This document shows, in pieces, positions 45,028 to 53,935 of a DNA stretch of 64,000 nt. Made by a program: the position numbers and the translations under genes. The stretch is from Kutzneria kofuensis (GTDB lineage: Bacteria; Actinomycetota; Actinomycetes; Mycobacteriales; Pseudonocardiaceae): assembly GCF_014203355.1 (NCBI RefSeq), contig NZ_JACHIR010000004.1, positions 62,001-126,000 of the forward strand, written 5' to 3'. The notes below the pieces were generated by a model. That model worked only from the letters and a program-made list of their open reading frames with translations, ran no database searches and was not told where the DNA came from. Numbering within the stretch: position 1 is the first letter of the stretch; every line of letters begins with the position of its first letter.

Positions 45028-46527
45028 ATGAGAAACAGTTCACCGGCGGGCCGGTTGCGGCCCGCGCTCCGCGTGCTCCTGCGGGCCGGGCTGGCCGCCG
45101 TGCTCGTGCTCAGCGCACTCGTCGCGGCCAACACGACATCCGCGCCGGCCCGCGCCGCCACCAGCCTGGCGTGCGACATCTACGCCGCGGGCGGAACACC
45201 GTGCATCGCGGCCCACAGCACCACCCGGGCGCTGTACGCGGCGTACAACGGGCCGCTGTACCAGATCCAGCGCAACTCCGACAAGAAGTACCTCGACATC
45301 GGCCTCCTCGCGGCCGGTGGCGTCGCCGACTCGGCGCCGCAGGTCACCTTCTGCGCCAACACCTCCTGCACCATCACCAAGATCTACGACCAGAGCGTCA
45401 ACCACAACGACCTGCCGATCTCGTGGGGCGGCTTCTGGAAGGGGCCGGGCCCCAACGGCTCCGACGTCGGGGCCAACGCGATGGCCCTGCCGGTGACCGT
45501 CGGCGGCCACCCGGCCTACGGCATCAGGAACACGCCGGGCACCGGGTACCGGATCGACGTGGCCAAGAACGCGCCGACCGGGTCCCACCCCGAGGGCGTC
45601 TACATGGTCACCTCGTCGAACTACGTGAACCAGTGGTGCTGCTTCGACTACGGCAGCGGCGAGACCTCGCACACCGACACCGGCAACGCCACCATGAACG
45701 CCATCGAGTGGGGCACCGCGTGCTGGTTCGGCAACTGCGTCGGCACCGGCCCGTGGGTCGAGGCCGACCTGGAGAACGGCATGTACCACACCGGCACCGG
45801 CTCCAACAAGGACCCGAACAACCCCGGCGTGCACTTCCCGTTCGTCAGCGCGTGGGAGAAGAACAACGGCACCAGCAACTTCACCCTCAAGTACGGCAAC
45901 GCCACCAGCGGCGGCCTCACCACGCCGTACTCGGGTCCGCTGCCCAACGGCTACTCGCCGATGAAGACCGAGGCGTCGATCCTGTTGGGCACCGGCGGCG
46001 ACAACAGCAACAGCGGCGCCGGCGAGTTCTTCGAGGGCGCGGTGATCTCCGGTTTCCCGTCCGACGCCACCGAAAGCGCCGTGCAGGCCGACATCGTCGC
46101 GGCCGGCTACTCCGCCGGCAGCGGTAACGGGACGACCGGCGCGGTGCGCAACACCGCCTCGAGCCGGTGCCTGGACGTCAACAACAACACCACGACGCCG
46201 GGCACCCAGCTCCAGATCTGGGACTGCAACGGCGGGAACAACCAGTCCTGGACCCGGAACGCCTCCGGTGAGCTGACCGTCTACAGCGGCGACACCATGC
46301 GCTGCCTCGACGCCAACGCGCAGGGAACCACCCCCGGCACCAAGGTGATCATCTGGAACTGCAACGGCCAGACCAACCAGCAGTGGACCGTCAACTCCGA
46401 CGGCACCATCAAGGGAGTCCAGTCCGGGCTCTGCCTGGACGTCACCAACTCCGGCACCAACAACGGCGCCCTCGTCCAACTGTCCAGCTGTTCCGGTCAG
46501 GCCAGCCAGAAATGGTCCCTCGGCTGA
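45028..46527 (+). CDS. third GH54 arabinofuranosidase with ricin-type lectin tail
   Basis: A 499-aa secreted GH54 enzyme, last gene of the operon. Catalytic candidates are Glu in EADLENG and Asp in GTGGDNS. The trefoil is nearly identical to that of the beta-helix gene, including an 81-base exact match. The ATG at 45028 follows GGGAG and lies 23 bases after the fucosidase stop. Having three GH54 copies in one island suggests different arabinosyl linkages or chain lengths as targets. Confidence 0.9.
   Translation: MRNSSPAGRLRPALRVLLRAGLAAVLVLSALVAANTTSAPARAATSLACDIYAAGGTPCIAAHSTTRALYAAYNGPLYQIQRNSDKKYLDIGLLAAGGVADSAPQVTFCANTSCTITKIYDQSVNHNDLPISWGGFWKGPGPNGSDVGANAMALPVTVGGHPAYGIRNTPGTGYRIDVAKNAPTGSHPEGVYMVTSSNYVNQWCCFDYGSGETSHTDTGNATMNAIEWGTACWFGNCVGTGPWVEADLENGMYHTGTGSNKDPNNPGVHFPFVSAWEKNNGTSNFTLKYGNATSGGLTTPYSGPLPNGYSPMKTEASILLGTGGDNSNSGAGEFFEGAVISGFPSDATESAVQADIVAAGYSAGSGNGTTGAVRNTASSRCLDVNNNTTTPGTQLQIWDCNGGNNQSWTRNASGELTVYSGDTMRCLDANAQGTTPGTKVIIWNCNGQTNQQWTVNSDGTIKGVQSGLCLDVTNSGTNNGALVQLSSCSGQASQKWSLG
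46327..46407 (+). repeat. 81-bp exact repeat, copy 2 (lectin module)
   Basis: Identical to 41289-41369. The two copies are 5,038 bases apart in the same orientation. Confidence 0.85.
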
Positions 46528-46574
46528 CCACTGACCGGTCGCCCGGGTGAATGGCGGGTCTCCGGGCGACCAGA

Positions 46575-46607
46575 CCGGGCACGGCGCGCTTCGCGTGCCG
46601 TGCCCGG
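46575..46607 (+). terminator. hairpin ending the five-gene operon
   Basis: Perfect 11-bp arms CCGGGCACGGC / GCCGTGCCCGG. Its right arm and flank share GCCGTGCCCGGTTCC with the hairpin at 24220-24260. Confidence 0.65.
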
Positions 46608-46616
46608 TTCCTCGGC

Positions 46617-47588
46617 TCAGGGGGAAGCGGCCGGGCCGAAACGGAGGCGGTAGGCGGTAGGCGTCAACCCGGTCCGCCGGCGCATCCAGGTTCGCAGGTT
46701 GGACGGTCTTCCCAGGCCGCTGGCGGCGGCGACGCGGTCGAGGCTCTGCTCGCCGCGTTCGAGCAGCCGGCAGGCCACCGAGACGCGTTCGGTGGCCAGC
46801 CACGCCAGCGGCGTGGTGCCCAGCTCCGTCTGGAAGCGGCGGTGCAGGGTGGCCGGGCTCACCGCCGCGCGGGCGGCCAGGTCGGCGACCGTCAACGGCC
46901 GGTCCAGGTGCTCCTGGGCCCAGGCCAGCACCGGGGCCAGCGAGTCGTCGGCCACGGCCGCGACGGGCCGTTCGACGAACTGGCGCTGCCCGCCGTCGCG
47001 GTGGGCGGCGAAGACCAGACGCCGGCTGACCGCGTTGGCGATCTCGGCGCCGTGGTCGCGGCGGATCAGGTGCAGGCCGAGGTCCAGCGCTGCGGCGCTG
47101 CCCGCGGCGGTCAGCACGTCGCCGTCGTCGACGTACAGCACGTCCGGCTCGAGCAGCACCTTCGGGTAGCGGGCGGCGAACCGCTCGGCCCAGTGCCAGT
47201 GCGTGGTGGCCCGGCGCCCGTCGAGCACCCCGGCCGCGGCCAGGGTGAACGCCCCGGTGCAGAAGCTGACCAGCCGGGCGCCCCGCTCCGCCGCCCGCTG
47301 GACGGCGCGCACCACGGCCGGCGAGCACCCGGCCTCCGGTTCCGGCCGGTTCGGCACGATCACGGTGTCGGCCGCCTCCGCCGCCTCCAGCGTGGCCACG
47401 TCGGTCAGCGTGAAGAATCCGGCGTGCATCCGCGCCGCCCGCCCGTCGGCGCACACCGTGAAGTCGTACCACCGACGGCCCAGCTCCGGCCGTCGCAGCC
47501 CGAACAACTCCGCCGCGACGCCCAACTCGAACGGGTTCGAGCCCTCGTCGACGATCACAGCCACCCGATGAGAGGATCCACGCGACAT
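46617..47588 (-). CDS. GlxA-type AraC-family regulator
   Basis: A 323-aa regulator with a DJ-1/PfpI-like domain (SFCTGAFTLAAAGVLDGRRA) and a C-terminal AraC HTH pair (TVADLAARAAVSPATLHRRF, TGLTPTAYRLRF). The ATG at 47588 has AGGA seven bases upstream; a TTG six bases further up is less likely. It is divergent from the cupin gene with a 51-base gap. Confidence 0.9.
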   Translation of the reverse strand: MSRGSSHRVAVIVDEGSNPFELGVAAELFGLRRPELGRRWYDFTVCADGRAARMHAGFFTLTDVATLEAAEAADTVIVPNRPEPEAGCSPAVVRAVQRAAERGARLVSFCTGAFTLAAAGVLDGRRATTHWHWAERFAARYPKVLLEPDVLYVDDGDVLTAAGSAAALDLGLHLIRRDHGAEIANAVSRRLVFAAHRDGGQRQFVERPVAAVADDSLAPVLAWAQEHLDRPLTVADLAARAAVSPATLHRRFQTELGTTPLAWLATERVSVACRLLERGEQSLDRVAAASGLGRPSNLRTWMRRRTGLTPTAYRLRFGPAASP

Positions 47589-47639
47589 GTGCAATTCCTA
47601 GCACTCCACGGGGCGCGTGGAGTGGCGCAGGATGCGATC

Positions 47640-48032
47640 GTGACCAACCAACCCATCGACCTGCACGCCGCGCTGGCCGGTTTCGACGACCTGTGGGCGC
47701 CGCGGATCGCCGCCCGCGTCAACGACTACGACGTCCGCATCGCCAAGGTGGCCGGCGAGTTCGCGTGGCACCGCCACGACGACACCGACGAGTTCTTCCT
47801 CGTCCTCGACGGCGAGTTGCGCCTCGAGCTGCGCGACGAGGACGGCGAGCGCGCGGTCACCCTCCCGCGCGGCTCCGTGTTCGTCGTCGCCCGCGGCGTG
47901 GAGCACAAGCCCTCGTCCGCCGGCGGGGCGTCCATCCTCATGTTCGAGCCCACCGGCACTCCCAACACCGGGGACCAGCACGAGCGGCTGCCCGACCACA
48001 TCGTCACCACAACGGGACACGCGCTCGCCTGA
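47640..48032 (+). CDS. cupin-domain protein
   Basis: A 130-aa single cupin. Metal-ligand motif 1 is WHRHDDTDEFFLVLDG and motif 2 is PRGSVFVVARGVEHKP. Such proteins bind a metal and often act as isomerases, dioxygenases or sensors. The divergent GlxA-type gene next to it is the likely regulator. The start is a GTG at 47640. Confidence 0.85.
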   Translation: MTNQPIDLHAALAGFDDLWAPRIAARVNDYDVRIAKVAGEFAWHRHDDTDEFFLVLDGELRLELRDEDGERAVTLPRGSVFVVARGVEHKPSSAGGASILMFEPTGTPNTGDQHERLPDHIVTTTGHALA

Positions 48033-48065
48033 GCCCCGACCACCGGCGACAACCTCGCCAGCAGG

Positions 48066-48099
48066 CAGTTCCCCCCGTCGACGAGGACGGGGGGAACTG
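48066..48099. terminator. 14-bp hairpin between convergent genes
   Basis: Perfect arms CAGTTCCCCCCGTC / GACGGGGGGAACTG with a 6-base loop, between the cupin stop and the CE1 stop. Confidence 0.7.
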
Positions 48100-48164
48100 T
48101 TCCTGCTCCTGCGCTCCTTGTCAGCAGGTGGAGTTGGGCTGGTTCAGCGGACAGGGACTGATGG

Positions 48165-49505
48165 TCAGGGTTTGAGCGCCCACTGCTGGTTGGAACCACC
48201 GCTGCACGTCCACAGCTGGACGAGCGCTCCGCTGGCCGTGGAGGCGCCGGTCACGTCCAGGCACAGCCCGGACTGGACGCCGGTGACGGTGCCGTTGGCG
48301 TTGATCAGCCACTGCTGGTTGGCGCCGCCGTTGCACGGCCAGACCACGGCCTTGGTACCCGGCGATGTTCCCTTGCCGTACGCGTCCAAACACATCGTCG
48401 AGCCGCCGGAGGTGACGGTGAGCTGGTTGGCGGCGGTGTGCGTCCACGCCTGGCTCGCCCCGCCGGTGCAGTCCTGGATCTGCACCTGGGTGCCCGCCGT
48501 GGTCGACGAGTCCAGGCACTTGCCCGCGCCGACCGCGTGCAGTCCCCCACTGGTCGGTTGGCCGCCGCCACCGCCGCCGTCCAGGCCGAAGAAGTGGATC
48601 GCCAGGGCAGCCATCCCGTTCTGCGGCAGGGCATGCCCGACGCCGGCGATGCTGTACGCCTCCACGTCGACGTTTCCGCCGCTGTCGGCGTAGCGGGTCC
48701 GCGTCCACCCGGACTGCGGGGTGTCGGTGGAGGTCGGCGTCTGGCTCAGGCCGAAGACGTTGGTCCACTGCTTGATCTCTTCGCCGAAGTTCGCGTAGTA
48801 GAGCGTGGTGTCCGCGGTGCCGTGCCACAGCTGCATCCGAGGCCGCGGCCCGGTGTAGCCCGGGTACGCCCCGCGCACGAGGTCGCCCCACTGCTGCGGG
48901 GTCTTGGAAATCCGCCCCTGCGCGCACTGGGAGTTCCACTGTGAGCCGTCGGTCGTGGCGAAGCAGCCGAACGGCACGCCCATGAACGCGGCGCCGGCCT
49001 TGAACACGTCCGGGTAGTCGCCCAGCATGACGTTGGTCATCATCGCGCCGGAGGACTCGCCGGTCACGTACACCCGGTTGGCGTCGGCGCCGTTGTGCTG
49101 CTCGACGTACCGGACCATGGACACCAGGCCCACCGGGTCGTTGTTCCCGTTGTGGGTCAGTGAGCTCGGCGAGGACACGTCCCAGCAGTCGTAGCTGCGG
49201 GTCACCGACGGGTAGATGACGATGAAGCCGTACTGGTCAGCCAGGGAGGCGAACTGGGTGCTCGAGTAGAGGTACGGTCCGGACCCCTGACAGCCGTGCA
49301 ACGCGAGCAGGATCGGCGGGTGGGCCTGGACGTTGTTGGGCACGTACTCGTACATCTGCAGGTTGCTCGGGTTGTTCCCGAAGTTGGTGACCTGCGTCAG
49401 CGTCGCCGCCGACGCCGCCGGGGCGACGGCGAGCTGCGCGGCCACGGACATCGCGGCGCAGGCGGCCATCGCCACCAGCGCCGTGAGGGCCCTTCCTAGT
49501 CTCAT
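48165..49505 (-). CDS. CE1-type acetylxylan esterase (PHB depolymerase family) with ricin-type lectin tail
   Basis: A 446-aa secreted alpha/beta-hydrolase. It shows LALHGCQGSG (oxyanion), nucleophile Ser in TGESSGAMM, Asp in WHGTADTT and His in GVGHALP. It matches the PHB depolymerase/acetylxylan esterase group. A short Gly linker and a trefoil follow. The ATG has AAGGAG upstream. It starts 25 bases after the stop of the cutinase-like gene, so the two form one operon of secreted esterases. Confidence 0.87.
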   Translation of the reverse strand: MRLGRALTALVAMAACAAMSVAAQLAVAPAASAATLTQVTNFGNNPSNLQMYEYVPNNVQAHPPILLALHGCQGSGPYLYSSTQFASLADQYGFIVIYPSVTRSYDCWDVSSPSSLTHNGNNDPVGLVSMVRYVEQHNGADANRVYVTGESSGAMMTNVMLGDYPDVFKAGAAFMGVPFGCFATTDGSQWNSQCAQGRISKTPQQWGDLVRGAYPGYTGPRPRMQLWHGTADTTLYYANFGEEIKQWTNVFGLSQTPTSTDTPQSGWTRTRYADSGGNVDVEAYSIAGVGHALPQNGMAALAIHFFGLDGGGGGGQPTSGGLHAVGAGKCLDSSTTAGTQVQIQDCTGGASQAWTHTAANQLTVTSGGSTMCLDAYGKGTSPGTKAVVWPCNGGANQQWLINANGTVTGVQSGLCLDVTGASTASGALVQLWTCSGGSNQQWALKP

Positions 49506-49530
49506 GCGAGGTCGCTCCTTCGGGGCAAGC

Positions 49531-50880
49531 TCAGCCGAGTCGCCACTGCTGGTTGGGTTGGCCGTTGCAGGTCCAGAGCTGGACGAGTGCGCCGCTGGCT
49601 GTGGAGGCGCCGCTGACGTCCAGGCACAGTCCGGACTGGACCCCCTTGACGGTCCCGTCGGAGTTGACGGTCCACTGCTGGTTGGGTTGGCCGTTGCAGG
49701 CCCAGGTGATCACCTTGGTTCCCGGGCTCGTGCCCTGCCCGGAGGCGTCCAGGCACAGCTGCGAGCCGTTGGTCACGCTGAGCTGGTTGGCGTCGGTGTG
49801 GGTCCAGACCTGGCTCGCCCCGCCGGTGCAGTCCTGGATCTGCGCCTGGCTGCCCGAGGCCCCGGCGTTGAGGCACTTGCCCGCGCCGACGGCGTGCAGG
49901 GGTCCCGTGTTGCCGGTCGGAGGCGGCGTCGTCCCTCCGCCCGGCACGTACGGGCACTTGGGCCGGTAGGCGGAGACGGTGCTCGGGTCGGGCAGCGTCG
50001 GGCACAGGAACTGGGTGTAGCGGGTGTCGTTGTCGACGAAGGTCTTGAGCCACGGGATCAGGAGCTTCATCTCGACGTTGTTCGGGTGCGTGTAGTAGAC
50101 GTGGTCGGCCCCGGCGATCTGCGCGAAGTCGCTCGGGGTGGTGGCCGGCAGGGTGGCGTACAGACCGTCGACGTAGGACGGCGTGACCACCGTGTCGTTC
50201 TGCCCGCCGATCACCATGGTCGGCACGGTGTCGGTCGACATGTTCTGCGACGGGGAGAACGGCGCGAGCGCGACCGCGGCCTTGAGCGAGGGGCGGTGCT
50301 CGGTCGCGTACACGACCCCGCCGCCGCCCATGGAGTGGCCGAGCACCGACAACCGGTTCGGGTCGACACGGTCGTGCACGGGGCTCTTGGTCGTCAGGTA
50401 GTCCAGCGCAGCCAGCAGCTGCGTGCCCCGTGCGGTGTCGAAGTCGGTTCGGCTGTTGGTCTCCACGCCGATCACCACGAAGCCGAAGGACGAGAGCCAG
50501 GGCCCCATCCAGGCTTCCTCGTTGGCGAACAGGGCGGTGTAGCCGGGCACGATCGCGAGCGCGCCCCAGGTTCCCTGGCTCGTGTCGGTCGGGTAGTAGA
50601 TCATCCCGCCGTTGAAGCCGTTGCCGGGCGGCACGCTCACCGAGGCGGTCGCGAACGGGCCACGGGTGGACTCGATCATGGCGATGGTCGGATCCGGGCC
50701 TCGCTGGTACGGATTGTCGGCGGCGGCATGCGGGAGCGGGGCGGCGGTCGCCCCGGTCGCCGGCTGCGTCGTGCCGACCAGCGTGGCCACCGCCGCCAGC
50801 ACCGCCAGCGCGAGCCCGGCCGCTCTCGTCCACCCGGAGAACAGTCCCGGGTCCCGTGCCGATGTGCGGCATCGTCGCAT
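49531..50880 (-). CDS. cutinase/PET-hydrolase-type polyesterase with ricin-type lectin tail
   Basis: A 449-aa secreted protein. The catalytic part begins NPYQRGPDPT, as do actinobacterial cutinases active on polyesters, and keeps the oxyanion Tyr (VPGYTA), nucleophile Ser in LGHSMGGGG, Asp in GGQNDTVV and His in GADHVYY. It ends with FVDNDTRYTQFLCP, almost identical to Thermobifida-type cutinases. The Trp that lines the binding cleft in those enzymes is replaced in FSPSQNM. The lectin trefoil at the C terminus is unusual, since these cutinases are normally single-domain. The likely natural substrate is cutin or suberin. The ATG at 50880 follows GGAGG by six bases. Confidence 0.88.
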   Translation of the reverse strand: MRRCRTSARDPGLFSGWTRAAGLALAVLAAVATLVGTTQPATGATAAPLPHAAADNPYQRGPDPTIAMIESTRGPFATASVSVPPGNGFNGGMIYYPTDTSQGTWGALAIVPGYTALFANEEAWMGPWLSSFGFVVIGVETNSRTDFDTARGTQLLAALDYLTTKSPVHDRVDPNRLSVLGHSMGGGGVVYATEHRPSLKAAVALAPFSPSQNMSTDTVPTMVIGGQNDTVVTPSYVDGLYATLPATTPSDFAQIAGADHVYYTHPNNVEMKLLIPWLKTFVDNDTRYTQFLCPTLPDPSTVSAYRPKCPYVPGGGTTPPPTGNTGPLHAVGAGKCLNAGASGSQAQIQDCTGGASQVWTHTDANQLSVTNGSQLCLDASGQGTSPGTKVITWACNGQPNQQWTVNSDGTVKGVQSGLCLDVSGASTASGALVQLWTCNGQPNQQWRLG

Positions 50881-50933
50881 GCCCAGCCTCCTCGTCGCGA
50901 AGGGAAACCGTCCGCTGATCAGTAGGACGCGGA

Positions 50934-50972
50934 ATGTGTCGGGCACATCGTCCGTTCCGCGGTCCGACACAT
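50934..50972 (-). promoter_or_regulatory. inverted repeats upstream of the cutinase gene
   Basis: ATGTGTCGG (50934-50942) and CCGACACAT (50964-50972) are exact 9-base inverted repeats 54 bases upstream of the start codon. An overlapping GCGGAA / TTCCGC pair could form an alternative structure. It may be an operator or leader RNA structure. Confidence 0.4.
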
Positions 50973-51038
50973 GCACAGCGTTGTATCCCATCGGTTTCAC
51001 CCCGGTCCAGAACGGACGGCATCCGTGGCGTTCGGGCG

Positions 51039-51049
51039 TGAAACATTCA
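51039..51049. promoter_or_regulatory. TGAAACATTCA element
   Basis: Variant of the 19323/36956 sites, 159 bases upstream of the cutinase gene. Confidence 0.4.
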
Positions 51050-51072
51050 TCGGACCCTGCCGTGACGGCCGG

Positions 51073-52992
51073 TCAGGGCGCCTGCTCGTCGAAAGGCGTT
51101 CGATAGCTGGCGTGGTTGGCGCGCAAGGTCAGCACGAGCGTGAGACGAACCCGCGTGGACGCCGGCAGCTCGACGGCGAGCCAGGGACCGTCGACCCGCA
51201 GCGACTCCTCGGTGATCTCGGGTTCCCGGTGTCCGTAGTCGTACAGATCGCCGATCCACGACCCGTCCCGGCACACCGTGTGCCGCACCGTGTGGATGGT
51301 GTGCTCCGCGAACGCGCCGGCTTGCACGATCACCGTGCGCCGCCGCTGCGGGTCGAGATTGACCAGCTCGACGACGGTCGCCTCCGGGTCGATGCTGGAG
51401 ACCAGTGCCGCGACCGCGGGCGGCAGTCCGGGGCGACGGGCATCGGCGTCGTAGTACCGCACGCGCGCCTGCTGCAGGCCGCCGTTGTAGATCACCTGCG
51501 GCGCCCCCCACGTCAGCTGCACCAGCGCCTCGGTGACGACCGGATTCGACTGCTGCCACAGGTGAATGTCCGCCTCCGGCACATCCCGGTCCTGGTAGCG
51601 CGCCATCCGCGCCAGCCGATGGCGCACCTGCGCCTGCGCGGCGGCGAGGATCCGTTCGGGATAGTCGGGGTTGTCACCGCCGAGGTAGGCGACCCACGGT
51701 TCCTCGTGCCCGGCCTCCTCCTTGCTGCGGAACGAACGCACCGTGCACCAGTCGTGCGCGCTGGCGGCGCGCAGCCGCAGCAGGCGCCACAGGTCGACGT
51801 CGGCCGCGCTGTGGTGCCACAACGCCGTGGGAACGGCCATCAGCATCGGGTTGTAGTCGAACCAACCCCTGTCGTCGTGGCGGAAGGGCACATGCAGGGT
51901 GGGAGTGCTCACGTCCTCGGCCAGCTGAACCGTCCACTTGGAACAGAGGCTGGAGTCGGACTCGGTGTACGCGATGGTCTTGCCGTTGGCGATGATCTCG
52001 TCCAGCGCCGGGCGCACGAGATCGAGGTGGCTCTCGTCACCGGTGGCCTCGACGGCGGCGATGGCGCCGATCATGGCGGCGTGTCCCACGCTGTACCAGC
52101 CATGCGGCCACGACCACCCGTAGTGGCCGCCGTACCAGCGGCCGCCCACCAGCCCGCCGACCGTGCCGTCCGGCGCGACGTTGTCGGGGATGGTCCCGCC
52201 GTTCGCCGCCGCGCGTTCGCGCCAGGCGTCGACGTACTCCGCTATCCAGTCCCGGTACTTTCCTTCCCCGGACAGGATGAGGGCGTTGAGCACGAGGCCG
52301 GTGGCGGCCAGGTTGACCGCGGTGTCGCCGACGCCCAACCGCTCGCTCATCTGCCGGCCGAGCCGCGGGTCCCGATCGCGCGGCGGTTCGTCGACGTCCG
52401 GCGGCAGCAGCCAGTCGAGCGGAAAGCCGTACATCTCGGCTTCCTGCGGCAGCCACGGATACGACGCGCCGTCGAACAGGCCGGTGCGCGCCGAGTCGGA
52501 ACCGTTGTGCGCACGGGTGATGATGCGGTGTTCCGGGTCGTAGTTGCCGTGCTTCGGGTCGACGTACAGATCGGCGAAGCGCAGCGCGCGCTCGCGCCAG
52601 CGGTCGGGCGCGGCCATGCACAGGAAGTAGAACAGCAGCAGGCTCTCGCCCTGGTGGAACCAGTCGTATCCGCGTTCGTACTCGTCCTGGAGCATGCCGA
52701 GTTCGGTCAGCTGCCGGGTGACTCCCCGCCAGTGGCGCTCGGATTCGGCCAGCAGGTCGTCCGCGCCGCCGAGCAGATAGAGCTGGGGCCAGTTGAAGAA
52801 CACCTCGTAGAAGTCGTCCACCCCGTCGCGGGAGGTGAGCCGGCCGCGGTAGTTGAGGCGACCGTCCGGGCCGGTGTAGTCGCGGGCGAACTGCCGCCAC
52901 GCCTGGTCGAGCAGGTCGAACAACGCGCGCTGGGCGATCGCCCAGCCCGGCGGCTCGAGCAGCGGCACAGAAGCCGTGATCACGGGATGCAT
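51073..52992 (-). CDS. cytoplasmic alpha/alpha-barrel-like carbohydrate enzyme, family not recognised
   Basis: A 639-aa protein without a signal peptide, very rich in Trp, Tyr and acidic residues. It has a helical N-terminal two-thirds (YDWFHQGESLLLFYFL, GWSWPHGWYSVGHAA) and a beta-rich C terminus. This layout is common in six-hairpin glycosidases and related epimerases or lyases. It is the fourth gene after an ABC sugar importer and is almost fused to it (four bases between), so it probably processes the imported sugar in the cytoplasm. The ATG follows AAGGA. I cannot name the family. Confidence 0.75.
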   Translation of the reverse strand: MHPVITASVPLLEPPGWAIAQRALFDLLDQAWRQFARDYTGPDGRLNYRGRLTSRDGVDDFYEVFFNWPQLYLLGGADDLLAESERHWRGVTRQLTELGMLQDEYERGYDWFHQGESLLLFYFLCMAAPDRWRERALRFADLYVDPKHGNYDPEHRIITRAHNGSDSARTGLFDGASYPWLPQEAEMYGFPLDWLLPPDVDEPPRDRDPRLGRQMSERLGVGDTAVNLAATGLVLNALILSGEGKYRDWIAEYVDAWRERAAANGGTIPDNVAPDGTVGGLVGGRWYGGHYGWSWPHGWYSVGHAAMIGAIAAVEATGDESHLDLVRPALDEIIANGKTIAYTESDSSLCSKWTVQLAEDVSTPTLHVPFRHDDRGWFDYNPMLMAVPTALWHHSAADVDLWRLLRLRAASAHDWCTVRSFRSKEEAGHEEPWVAYLGGDNPDYPERILAAAQAQVRHRLARMARYQDRDVPEADIHLWQQSNPVVTEALVQLTWGAPQVIYNGGLQQARVRYYDADARRPGLPPAVAALVSSIDPEATVVELVNLDPQRRRTVIVQAGAFAEHTIHTVRHTVCRDGSWIGDLYDYGHREPEITEESLRVDGPWLAVELPASTRVRLTLVLTLRANHASYRTPFDEQAP

Positions 52993-52996
52993 GGGG

Positions 52997-53935
52997 TCAG
53001 TCCTTCGTCGCGCCGGCGAGCAGGCCGGCAACCAGGAAGCGCTGGGAGAACAGGAACACCAGCAACACCGGGGTGATCGCGACCAGGGTGGCCAGCGCCA
53101 CCTCGGGTCGCTGCACCGCGAGCGCGCCGGCCGTCGGGTTGAACTGGGGGACGTTGTCCAGCAGCGTCCCCAGGCCCACCTGGACCGGGAACTGGTCACT
53201 GCCGGGCAGCAACACGTAGGGCAGGAAGTAGTTCGTCCAGTTCGCGACGAAGCTGAAGAAGCCCACCAGCGCCACGACCGGCGCGGCCAGCGGCAGGGCG
53301 ACGTGCCGGAAGGCCGCGAACTCCGAGCAGCCGTCGAGTTTCGCCGCGTCCAGCAGTTCCCGTGGCAGCGCCGTGCTGAAGTAGATGTAGGCCAGGTACA
53401 CGCCGAACGGATAGAACGAGTACGGCAGGATGACCGACCACATCGAGCCGATCAGGTGGACCGCGTTGACTTCGAGGAACAGCGGCACGACCAGGGTCGC
53501 GTTCGGCATCAGCATGACCACGAGGGTCGCGACCAGCAGGGTGCGCCGGCCGCGGAACTCGGTCACGGCCAGGGCGTAGCCGGCCGGGATCGCCACGCAC
53601 AGCGTGATCACCAGCGCCACGAAGGAGTAGACGGCGGAGTTGCGCAGCCACAGCAGGATCGCGCCGCCCTGGTATCCGGTCAGCGCGTCCCAGTTGGCGC
53701 GCAGCGCCTCCCAGGATCCGAACGACAGCGGGCTGTCGTGCACGAGCTGGTCGTCGGTCTTGGTGGCCGCCAGCATCAGCCAGATCACCGGCAGCACGAA
53801 GAAGACCGCGAACAGCACCAGGACGGCGCCGGCCAGCGGGTTGGGGATCGGGCGCCGGGCGCGACGGGCCGATCGGGAGGTCGCGACCGTGGCCGGCCGC
53901 GTGTCCGTCCCGACGGGGGCGGTGTCAGTCGGCAT
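52997..53935 (-). CDS. sugar ABC transporter permease (MalG type)
   Basis: A 312-aa membrane protein with six predicted transmembrane helices and the EAA loop (ELLDAAKLDGCSEFAAF) that docks the ATPase. It starts inside the previous permease gene (11-base overlap). It is part of a CUT1-type importer. Confidence 0.92.
   Translation of the reverse strand: MPTDTAPVGTDTRPATVATSRSARRARRPIPNPLAGAVLVLFAVFFVLPVIWLMLAATKTDDQLVHDSPLSFGSWEALRANWDALTGYQGGAILLWLRNSAVYSFVALVITLCVAIPAGYALAVTEFRGRRTLLVATLVVMLMPNATLVVPLFLEVNAVHLIGSMWSVILPYSFYPFGVYLAYIYFSTALPRELLDAAKLDGCSEFAAFRHVALPLAAPVVALVGFFSFVANWTNYFLPYVLLPGSDQFPVQVGLGTLLDNVPQFNPTAGALAVQRPEVALATLVAITPVLLVFLFSQRFLVAGLLAGATKD

Noticed and set aside
46551-47639. 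N-terminal extension of the cupin frame
   Set aside because: Runs antisense through the GlxA-type regulator; the GTG at 47640 gives a normal cupin.
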